64,000 nt of DNA from Ceratorhiza oryzae-sativae (Eukaryota; Basidiomycota; Agaricomycetes; Cantharellales; Ceratobasidiaceae): NCBI GenBank assembly GCA_030998015.1, contig JARWMV010000242.1, positions 110,676 to 174,675 on the forward strand, written 5' to 3'. The notes below the pieces were generated by a model. The model searched no databases. It was not told the DNA's origin and saw nothing but the letters and a program-made list of their open reading frames with translations. The position numbers were made by a program, and so were the translations under genes. This document shows, in pieces, positions 21,878 through 31,649 of this stretch (the stretch's first letter is position 1; each line of letters opens with the position of its first letter).

Positions 21878-22654
21878 TCAGTTGTTGGCACCAGCATATC
21901 TTCCTATGCAGCCATCTTCACATCCTCCTTTGCCTTCTCCCCCCCACACAGCAGCAGCTTCAGAGTGCCCAGTTTCACCAGGCCTGCTTTCAAGTAGGGG
22001 CCCAGTGTTGCAGTGGCTTGAATGGTGTGTGGTGAAAGGTTGTGTCAATGCTTACTCACAATCAAGCTGGCAAATGAGAACACACATTCCACATCCATGC
22101 TCAATGCTTCATGTTAAGTCAGCACCTAACACAGATGGATGTAGAATACAAGAACTCACCAGGAGCACTCAGAACATCAAGTGCAAGTTGAGTCAGCCCA
22201 TTCCTTTTGTTACTGACTGTGTGCTGTCCATACCACCAGACCAGCAGGTTGAATGGTACATGTTTGCCATCAATCAGGTTGAACACTGGTGCATCTAGTT
22301 GTGGTGTGAGTATTACACTAACATTCCAAGAGTAATGATGCTTACCATAAGTGAAGTTTTCAACCAGGGATTCCACTGACTGCTGAGCTGTATCAATCGA
22401 TGAGAGGACCTGGTCCATGCAGGACTACGCAGATTGTTAGCTTATGTACAGTACTACACAATAGTAATATGTACCACAATGCCAAGAAACAATGTGTTGT
22501 CTGGTGGTTCACCCAATGCCTTCTCTGTGCTGTCTGCAGCTGGCCAGTAGAACTTCTGCCAGGTGTCTTTGAGGAGCATGACAGCAACCTCAATCCACTC
22601 CTTCTCCCACTCTGCAATCTTCGTGTAGTGTGCTAGCATCAAAGGATGGAGCAC
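21878..22654 (-). pseudogene. hAT-superfamily transposase, C-terminal remnant
   Basis: Transposase of a cut-and-paste DNA element. The minus strand gives LHPLMLAHYTKIAEWEKEWI (22,654 downward), a shape typical of hAT proteins (LHP-x-x-K-x-x-Y then W-x-x-EWI). Then come the dimerisation block VWWYGQHTVSNKRNGLTQ and LALDVLSAP. After an apparent intron with a GTGAGT donor near 22,165 comes DVECVFSFASLIVSKH and NLSPHTIQATATLG, matching the hAT C-terminal pattern (S-x-D-V-E-R-x-F-S then N-R-L-S-x-x-T). Premature stops, at least one broken arginine and missing N-terminal domains make it dead. No terminal repeats were identified. Confidence 0.72.
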
Positions 22655-23932
22655 TTAATGCATGTATTATTAGCTAGTACCCAATGAAACAATGTGTGTT
22701 ACTCACAGGTTGAGAGCCAGTAGAGTGCAGATTTGTTGGATTTCTAATAATACTTATTCAAGATTGAAATGCAGGGAGGATGAGGTCTTAGCCAATTCAA
22801 CAGCCATTTTTGCCAACTCTCTCAGTTGCTTGCAGAGCAAGGTATCAAGATATTCATCAGCAGCCATGTGTAAGTTGCATTCTGTGCTACAACATGTATT
22901 GATACGCTGTGTAAAAAAGGTGCTAACATTGTTTTCTAGAGCAACCTGTAGCCCAAACTTGCCACCTCAAGACACAGTTTCTCTGTTTGGCATGCCTTGG
23001 GAGATGGATGTGGGCTCACCATTGCTTTTCTGCAACATAAATCCATCCTTGGCATTTGACCTAAACCCATCCTTGTCACTCAACTTCAATCCTTCCTTGC
23101 ATGCTGGTGACCTGAACCCCTTGCTTCCTTGTGACCTAAACCTCTCCTCATCATCCTCAGATCTTGGCCTTTGCAAGGAAGGCAAAGGTTTCAGCTGCTA
23201 GCCAGGTATGTCTACACTACCGCCTGCTTACCAGATGCTTGCTGATGCTTGTTAAGTTGGTGAAGAGATGCTACACTGGAGGATCAGGTTTGTTTGTTCA
23301 TCCCACCTCTCTGCACTCTTGCTTCCAGCTTCTTAACTCCATTTCCAACTCCCATCCAACTACAATGAACACTTTTCCCTACTTGCTCTAACTATGTTTA
23401 CCTGATGTTTTATCGTGGTGATATCAATTACTGTTAGAATTCCATATGATGTAGCTACTGAGCCTGAGCAGATGCAATGTCAATATATTAATAACAATGC
23501 CTCCTACATCTAATAGTGTGAAAACATGCAGATAGATCACTTGTGCAAAGTGTGTGCTGCGCATTCTGTACAAGCCTATTTTACTGACTGCTTTCCACCT
23601 TTCTGCCTGCCCACATAAGTTCCTGTTCCTGAGTGCTTGCATTCCTGCTCTGACTATGCTCACCTTCCTGCAATCATGCCCACCTTTCCACCTTCCCATG
23701 AAATGCAGGAAGTTCCTGCATGTGTGGGAATGCAACAGAAATTCTGGCTTCTGGCACATGTGAGCAAGTGCAGGATGAAAACATGTTCAATAGTGCCAAA
23801 ATCTGGCATGCTGGTGCCAAATTTTGGCAAATCTTCCACATCACATGCTTAGTCCAAGGCTTTCTCTGTTTCACAGTAGGCTAGTACAAGGGTACATCTC
23901 AATCCTGAGTGATAAGGAAGAACTTGACCTAG
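22655..23932 (-). other. Upstream part of the hAT remnant and unclassified DNA
   Basis: A minus-strand 72-codon frame at 22,967-23,185 has repeated GFRS motifs (FRSQGSKGFRS, DGFRSNAKDGF). It is followed in the same strand by ADEYLDTLLCKQLRELAKMA, which looks protein-like and may be earlier transposase or linker sequence. From 23,200 to 23,932 nothing was recognised. Confidence 0.35.
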
Positions 23933-24453
23933 TGTCAGAGCTACAACCTGATGGGTAATGTCAAACACCTAAGTGGCAATGACAAGCCTATGGGCAACAA
24001 TGCCAGAGGCTGTACTGACAACATCTAAGGCAGGACATGCAGTGAGGGTGCAATAAGGTGCAAGGGTGTACAAGAATAATGCACCCAGTCTAAAGAGACC
24101 TGGGCAAGTACTATGCAATGAATAATCACACAGGTAGTAGTGGGGATACAACAGGAGGTCAAGTTCTGAGGCTTAAGGCTCTCAGACTCTCCCTTATATA
24201 TTCATACAATGAGCTATATCAAATACACATATGGTGCAAGACAACTATTGTACAATGTAAGAATGGTGCCATGTAACAGAATATTCCAGAAGGTACAAAC
24301 AGAATGTAAACAACAACAAGGTCACATGATCATGTAAGTAATTCTATGCATATATCTGATTAAATGGGACTTGTCCAAAAAATATGAGAAAGAGAGATGT
24401 ATAAAATATAGGAACATAATAATAAAATCTGTGTCATGGTCTAGGCCATGACA
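23933..24453 (-). repeat. Gypsy B3 3' LTR
   Basis: Plus strand TGTCAGAGCTACAACCTG to CTAGGCCATGACA, followed by the polypurine complement CTTCCCCCCCATC. The bases before it, CCTAG, would be the outer target copy. Confidence 0.88.
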
Positions 24454-24491
24454 CTTCCCCCCCATCAAGGTCTGAGTGCATTGGGATGTAG

Positions 24492-25228
24492 TCAGTGGAA
24501 TTCCTTTACTTGTTCAGGGGCATTCTTGAGTTTGGCTTTGGGTAACCATAGGTTTTCTTCTGGTCCATAGCCTTTCCACTTGATGTGATACTCCAATCTC
24601 CTTCCAACCTTTTGAGAGTCCAGGACTTCTTCAACTTCAAATTCTTCTTCACCATCAGGAGTGACCACCAGTGGAACAGGTATAGGTTGCCAGTTATAGT
24701 CATCTACTGGTTTTGGGAACAGGAGCAAAGTGTGGAATACCAGATGAACCTTCATGGAGTTGGGTAATTCCAGTTTGAAAGCATGTTTTCCAATTTGTTC
24801 CAGTACTTTGTATGGTCCAAAACACCTGTTATCCAATTTCTTAGAAGGGCATATGGTTTTGATATTTGAGCTGTCTAAGAAAACCTTTGATCCAACTTTG
24901 ATCTTGGGTGCTTCACAATGCTTCTGATTATAATATTTGGAGTATGTTCAGTTGGCAATTGTTAGAGCAGCCTTGGCCTCTTCTTGAATTTCTTTGAGGT
25001 GTTTGTTGTATTGATTGGCAGCAGGTACCTGGCTTTCTCTGGTATTACCCACAGTGAAATCTGGGTTGTAACCATAGCAGGCAAATAACAGCAAGTAGTT
25101 TGATCCTGAGTGCTTCCCATTATTATATGCAAATTCCACCATAGGCAATGCTGCTACACAATCCATCTGTCTATGATTTATGTAGTGACAAAGGTATATT
25201 TCAACAAATTGGTTTAGTCTTTTGCTTT
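24492..25228 (-). pseudogene. Gypsy B3 Pol: integrase C-terminus and chromodomain
   Basis: The C-terminal chromodomain (EVEEVLDSQKVGRRLEYHIK then WKGYGPEENLW) is open from 24,836 to 24,492. The integrase stretch VEFAYNNGKHSGSNYLLLFA (about 25,130) is open in a neighbouring frame. At least one stop separates them. The sequence is truncated by LTR-A at 25,229. Confidence 0.8.
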
Positions 25229-26538
25229 TGTTCCAGGTCAGGGTACACTTGAATATCTAGAGCTTAAGAAAATGTAGATATGTTAGTATACACTAATTGT
25301 ATTCAATACTTCTCAGACTAGAGTAAGAAGGCTCAAAGTAGTTGCAATGCAATCAAGTAATACTCAAGGTAGTCTTAATCTTTCACAGTGTAAACTGAAT
25401 AATTTATAGGTATAAAGAGCAAGACTACTATGGTCAGGTTCCCTTAGATATCTTAAATGTAGTTCAGCCCTAGTTGCTTGGACTAACTGATACTAATCTT
25501 AATACTAGACTTAAGCGATAGCTTACAGGATAGATGGTGGGCTGCCTAATGCATGTACTTCCTCAGCTACAGGTACTTAGATTTCCTCTAATAGCTGGTA
25601 CTTAATGTCATACTCAATCAGGCAATAGTGTATCCTTATATATCTCTGTATATAAGATACAATGAATCAGACAGTATATAACTAATATGGTACTTTATTC
25701 CTCAGTACTAGTTATATAAGAAATCACACACAGACAAGAGAAATAGAAAGAGAAAAAGGAAACCAATAACTGGTCTGGGTTGAGTAGAGGAGGGAGGGTG
25801 GTCTGGAAGGGCCTCAGAGGAGGTCCTTTTATACCCTGAGGAGGGCATTCCAGAGCCAAATAGATGCATACATGCCAGTGCAATCATCAAAAGTGGGTAC
25901 TGCTATACTTGGGGTACACCCTAGCCCAGTATAGGATATGAGAGTAAAGACAGGGTGTGGATCAAAGGCATTGATGCATTTGAGACCTGCTATTGGCATG
26001 TAGATCATATTATCATAGTATATACATGTAATGAATGGAGGCTACATCTCAGTGAGTCATAAAGTGAGTCAGAGAAGCTTCTGGATCAACTTGGAAGGCT
26101 CTCCTGACTCACTGGAGTCATTAGATCTTGATTGATGGTCCAGTAAGATTCTAATGAGCTTCAGGCCATTCCAGTGTGAGGATCTGGTGGATTGCGACAA
26201 TCTTTGGGCAGCAGATACCACCAAAGATTAGCTATTGATAGAGCATAAGATCACTCTGATGGAGTAAGTGGTTGCCAAGATATGAGCAGTGTGATGTTGT
26301 AATCAATATCTCCTGATGAGAGGAAATATTGCAACCTCTATATCTCTCTGAGTTCTTAAGATAAAATCACAATAAAACATGCGTTGGAGAGAGGAGATTT
26401 TGTACTATTTAATGGAACACAAATAGTACAATTTCAGACACATACAAATTCATTTAATTTCAAGAAAAATTACAGAGGCATCACTTGAGGTTGGCAGGGC
26501 AGACTAAAATAATAGAAAAATGTTAGTGATCCATAACA
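25229..26538 (-). repeat. LTR-A copy, strongly CpG-depleted, with mismatched flanks
   Basis: Full-length 1,310-bp LTR-A. Left flank is gypsy B3 integrase and right flank is gypsy A3 protease region, and no target duplication matches. In the promoter-proximal 190 bp there is about 1 CpG where the copy at 239 has about 19, so this is the oldest of the four copies. Confidence 0.85.
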
Positions 26539-26950
26539 ATTATGGAATTTGAGCTATGACATGCCCAGGACCAGGTCATTTCCCAACATAAGCACTGAGA
26601 ATCTTTCTGTGCTCCTGAATACATAAGTTGAAGGTACAATAGTGGGTCACAGACCCCAGGTCAATTTCTCTTCCATCAATGACACATAGCCTTTTTGGAG
26701 TTTTTAAGGTGACAGTTGGAATCCTACATTGTCTGAATAGATCTTCATGTATAAATACAGATGTGGCCCCTGAATCCACCATGGCCCATCCATTAAATTT
26801 TTTCATTTGTATGCAGACTTATATTTGGGGGTAGTGTGCAGTGGAAATGCATGGAAGAAGAACTGCAACTGTGATTGATTTCCTAACATCATACATTCCA
26901 TTTCCTTGTTTTCATTTTCAGACTGCACATTTCTCAATACTGCACCCAAA
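26539..26950 (-). pseudogene. Gypsy A3 Pol start (protease fragment)
   Basis: A 76-codon open piece at 26,576-26,806 reads AMVDSGATSVFIHEDLFR, the retropepsin active-site region, here with the catalytic Asp kept (A1 has Asn at that place). It is cut at 26,539 by LTR-A shortly after the position corresponding to the MSWLKFHN motif. Confidence 0.75.
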
Positions 26951-26987
26951 ACTGCCCCCCTGGCATGGTTTAAGCTAATTCTTTTAC

Positions 26988-28518
26988 CTACTCATTGTCA
27001 GTAGTTTCAACATCCTCTACAACCACCTCATATCCAGACATTTCGGTGGAGGGGCATTTGGCAGCAATATGTCCACATCCCCCACAGTTGAAGCAGGTAA
27101 TTGTCCCTTTTCCTTTTCCTGCACTGTCTAGATCCATTACATCAGGGTCCTTAGCCTTAGCAGCAGCTGGGGGGTGGTTATCCTTTTTGATATCCTTGAA
27201 GGACTCCTGTATGTTGGTGCTGCTTCCATCATAACACATGTTTGGGACTGTAAATCCCTTGGCATTGGGCCCAATAGCTACAATTTGGCCTTTGACAGCC
27301 TTGCCATTCTTGATTTTGTAGATATGCTCCCCACTCTTGAATTTTTCTTTCAATGGGTTGCTTGGTGCAGCACTATTGCCTTTTTTTTTGGAGGAGTTGC
27401 TGGTACTGGCCTTGTTTACCCCATGGGATGACTGCTTGCTCCCAAATGAGATAAGGTGGCAATCAATTTCCAGGGCATGCTGGGTCCATTGGGCAAAGGT
27501 TTTGGTTTGGGGGTCATAGTATTGTGCCACCATGTCATCTGTCACATCTGTCATGGCCTAGACCATGACACAGATTTTATTATAATTTTCCTAGATTTTA
27601 TACATCTCTCTTTCTCATATTTTTGGACAAGTCCCATTTAATCAGATATATGCATAGAATTACTTACATGATCATGTGACCTTGTTGTTGTTTACATTCT
27701 GTTTGTACCTTCTGGAATATTCTGTTATGTGGCGCCATTCTTACATTGTATGATAGCCATCTTGCACCATATGTGTATTTGATATAGCTCATTGTATGAA
27801 TATATAAGGGAGAGTCTGAGAGCCTTAAGCCTCAGAACTTGACCTCCTGTTGTATCCCCACTACTACCTGTGTGATTATTCATTGCATAGTACTTGCCCA
27901 GGTCTCTTTAGACCAAGTGCATTATTCTCATACACCCTTGCACCTTATTGCACCCTCACTGCATGTCCTACCTTAGATGTCATCAGTACAGGCTCCAGCA
28001 TTGTTGCCCATAGGCTTGTCATTGCCACTTAGGTGTTTGACATTACCCATCAGGTTGTAGCTCTGACAACATCCAAAGATAGACCATCATGAAATTGATC
28101 ACACATGGTGGCATCATTGTAGTTGAGGCTGGTGGAATAGAGGTTGAAGCTGGTAAGGTAGTCCTGAACCATTTTGGAACTGCTTGAGTTTCTGCCATTT
28201 GTTGCAGTTTTTTTCAGTTTGATTCAGGTCCATGTAGTGGGTAGTAAATTCTTGCCAAAATTGATTGGCATCATGTAGCCATGGCACAATGGACCTGGGG
28301 TTGAGGATATCATACTCCTTATATGAATTGACCCACTTGGCTGCTGACTCTTCCAAATAGGATGTAATAAACACAACCACCTGATTGGCTGAATGCCCAC
28401 TCATGTTGGTGTTGATATATCTAGCATATACAATTCTGAACTAAATTGCATCTTCTTGCTTAGTGCTGTCAAACTTTTGTGGGGCAGCCATTTTTACTTT
28501 TGTAGTTGAAGCACTTGT
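26988..28518 (-). pseudogene. Gypsy A3 Gag, distal half
   Basis: Contains the Gag domain (SYLEESAAKWVNSY, about 28,350) and the CCHC knuckle CFNCGGCGHIAAKC (about 27,080). It is interrupted by solo LTR-B at 27,549-28,068 and ends at 28,518 where copia D begins (KVKMAAPQKFD is the first block). Its proximal half is at 47,992-48,345. Confidence 0.8.
27549..28068 (+). repeat. Solo LTR-B nested in gypsy A3 gag, TSD ACATC
   Basis: 520 bp, plus orientation, flanked by ACATC at 27,544-27,548 and 28,069-28,073. Gag reads through correctly when it is removed. Confidence 0.92.
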
Positions 28519-28523
28519 AGGTG

Positions 28524-28750
28524 TGTTGAAGTGCAGTGAGTAAATGCACTCCAATGTATGACTTAGCACAGTGAGACAAAGTGGATTGAGCCTGCTAGAG
28601 ATGAGTGGAGATAATGTTGCTGTCAATCAAGCAACTTGTACATTTGTTTATATAGAATACAATGGATAAATCCAGGTGGTACATTGGCATGTATACAAGA
28701 GAAATAAAGTACAAATAGAGATAAAACACATAATATCAGACATGAGAGAT
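28524..28750 (-). repeat. Copia D 3' LTR, shortened
   Basis: Plus strand TGTTGAAGTGCAGTGAG matches the 5' LTR start. Homology ends around the AATATCAGACATG region, so the LTR lacks the equivalent of the TTCAACA-proximal 50 bp of the other copy. Confidence 0.75.
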
Positions 28751-28759
28751 AGTTGAGTG

Positions 28760-31332
28760 GCTTGGTGAGTGCATCAGCAAGGTTTTCTTTGGACAGAATG
28801 AACAATACCATAAGATTTTTCTTGTGGATTTTGTCTCAGACAAAATTGTACAGTATGTCAATGTGTATTGTATGCATTTTGTTTGTTGGGTTGTGCGCAG
28901 ATTCAATTGCCAATTGATTGTTGCATAGAATTGGTGATGGTGTCAGCAACAAATATTTAACACTGATGTCATCAAGAAACTGCACAATGGCCTTGAGTTC
29001 TTTTGTGGTGTGGCAGCAGGCAACAGTTTCAGCCTCCATAGTAGACAGTGCAACAGACAAGTGACATTTGCTAAGCCAGCATATAGTAGTGCCAGCTAGG
29101 ATAACAACAGATCCCAAGATTGACTTGCAGTTGTGTTGAGTAGCAAAGTCCAAGTCAGTGTAAGCAACTTTGTAGAATGGTTTATTGCCATTGTAAGTGA
29201 GTCTGATTTTGGCCATTGTCACAAGGTAGTGGTGAATGCACTTTAAGACATTTATATGTGCAGCACCATAGCAGGTGGAGTGACAAGCAAGCATGCCTAC
29301 AGTGAAAGTGATGTTGGGACAGATGCAGCAAGAGATCCAGAAAAGGCAACCAAGTTGAGTAATGTACAGGTAGTTGATTTTCTCAGTCGAAGGCTCAAGT
29401 ACAGGCATAGTATTGGACATAGGGGTGGTTGTGGGAGTGGTGTTTTCAAGGTTGGCAAGCTTTACAATAGACTTGATGTATGACTGTATGGTCAATGAGA
29501 GTGTATGGCAGGCACAATTGTGAGTGATAGCAATACCAAGAAAGAGACAAGTCTTGCCAAGATCTTTACAGTCAAATAAATCTAGGATTTCCTGCTTGAT
29601 TGTTTTGATGTGTCCAGCAGTGCAGCAGATAACAAAATCATCAACATAGCATATGATGATTGAGTAGATGCCATCCTTTGTGCAAGTAAAAATAGAAGCA
29701 TCCTTGGCTGACAGACAATAGCCAATGGCAGTAAACTTGCCGTTCCTGAAAACTTCCCATGGGTGGCCAGCTTGATGCAAGCTGTAGAGGGCCTGAGTGA
29801 CAAGCATAAGGTTTGGTCTGCCTTTGCCATAACCTTTGGGGAACTTGACATAGAGAGGAATGTCCATTGGCACATGAGTGTATGCACTGGTACATCAACC
29901 ATATGGCAGTCAAAATCAGCATGAGCAACAAGAGCAAACATAGTGTGGATGTATGCAAGGTCAGGGGTGTTCAAGAAGGTTTCATTGTACATGAGGCCAG
30001 CAATTTGTCAATTCCTGTGGATTACTAGCCTAGCTTTTAGACAAACCTTGTTACTGTTGGCATCTTGTTTGATTTTCAGTACCAGGCCTGAGGTGAGTAT
30101 CTGTTGGCCACACAGTACTTTGCAATGATTGATGACCTTATAGATGTTTTGTTTCTGCAGCTGTTTGAATTCAGCATCTAGGGCAGTGATCCAGTCTTCA
30201 TTACAGTCAGATTGAAGAGCATCCAACCATCTAGGAGAGTCGGAGTCAACTAGGTCAGGTTGGGTGAGCAAGGTGAAATGTTTGGTGGCCCAGGCATTGT
30301 AGCATGGCATGTTGTTGTTGCAATTAGAGCCTAGTGCAAGAAAACAGTTGTGTATGTGCTTGGGTAGCTGTGAGCAATACATGTGATCCCCAATAGTAGT
30401 TGTATCAATGCAATAGACCTTGCCAGGGTTGTGTATGTAAGAACCAGAGTGTGTATGCATATTGTCAAGTGCCTGGAGCCAGAGTACACATTTGGGTTTG
30501 GATTTCTCATTGAGCTGTTTGTGATGGTAAGGATTTTTGCCAGCATGCACCTGTGTTCTTGTGGTACAGTGAGTTATGCCAAGGATAGTGCAATTGGAGG
30601 GTTTGGATGTGGTAGGTGTGGCAGCAGGTCAATGTGAATGCTCAGTGGGCTTGACAGTAGTGGTAGGAATGTGTGCAGTAGGTGTGGGATCAGGTTGCAA
30701 TGATATGGAGGGCTCACCCCAAGCCTGGTTGGTCAAGTCTTGGGGCTGAGTGGTTGTATGCACCATTTGTGGTGCTTCAGGGCCAATGCCCATCTCCCCC
30801 TCACTCAGTGCAAAGACTTGAATCCATTTTTTGTCTGATAGGCTGTCAGGTTCTTTGGATGATGTGATAGGGGCTGGTGATTCAAATGAGATTGGATAAG
30901 GGAGGCAGTGTAGGAAATAGATATTGTGCAATGTGTGGATTGTGCAATCGGGCCATGCAAGGTAGCACCAAACCCTGCCAGAGTTCCTGTCAATCCCTGT
31001 GAAAATTGTGCAGCAGGTCTTGGCCTTGAGCTTTGAGTGGCCTTTGTTTTGAATGAGGACATGGCATGTTGTGCTGAACAATTGAAAGTATGACATGTTC
31101 ATAGGCTTTTTGAACATTTCAATTTGGGGGATGTGCCATCCTCCTTGCATTTTGTGTGGCATATTGTTGCCTATAAGGTTTGTGTAGGCAACTGCTTCTT
31201 GCCAAAGAAAGAGTTTTCTGTGAGTATTCAAATGACCATGTATCACAGCATGAGAGTGCTCAGCTAAGGTACAATGGGTGTGTTCAGTGGGACCATTTTG
31301 TGCAGATGAATAGGGCACTGTTGTAGTAATTT
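28760..31332 (-). pseudogene. Copia D Pol: integrase end, RT and RNase H
   Basis: From the C1 junction the integrase continues TVPYSSAQNGPTEHTHC, then a Pro/Ser linker, then RT from about 30,230 (RWLDALQSDCNEDWITALDA), a frameshift at about 29,880, and the RT core with the intact catalytic box ICYVDDFVIC (about 29,630). RNase H (VAYTDLDFATQHNCKS and STMEAETVACC) and the copia C-terminal ENLADALTKPLNYL follow. The piece 28,836-29,873 has no stop. Compared with family consensus, several residues are replaced but the YVDD box survives. Confidence 0.85.
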
Positions 31333-31569
31333 TGTAGAATATTCATGTACATACTCAAATGATCTAGAATGTGTATGAGTCAGTAATTGAGTAAAGTGTG
31401 AATGCATCATGTATGCACAGTATATGCGCAGCAGTAGAGCATATGACTTGTGTGAATACATTGGGTATAAATAAGGACTCTACAAGCCCCCCATACTCCA
31501 TCTCTTCACTTACACTTACACATTCTTTTGTAAACCATTTCTATATAATATATACATTTGATTTCTATA
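31333..31569 (+). repeat. Copia C1 5' LTR
   Basis: 237 bp with GGGTATAAATAAGG (TATA box) at about 31,464. It differs from the 3' LTR at roughly a dozen positions, largely C/T or G/A (for example GTATATGCGCAGCAGTAG versus GCAGCAGCAG). Confidence 0.9.
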
Positions 31570-31649
31570 GGTTATGAGCCCTGCCCATACACTTTAAACC
31601 AGAAGAGAGAAATATATATACCTGAGTACTCAAAACAAATTAGCATACC

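Larger units (their letters stand above)
23933..25228 (-). mobile_element. Gypsy B3: 3' end of a family-B element
   Basis: Contains a 3' LTR (23,933-24,453, 521 bp), the polypurine tract and the last part of Pol. It is cut at 25,228 in the integrase at essentially the same place where B2 ends, and is followed by LTR-A. B2 plus B3 together would make one whole family-B element interrupted by LTR-A, but in the genome they lie in permuted order. Confidence 0.85.
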
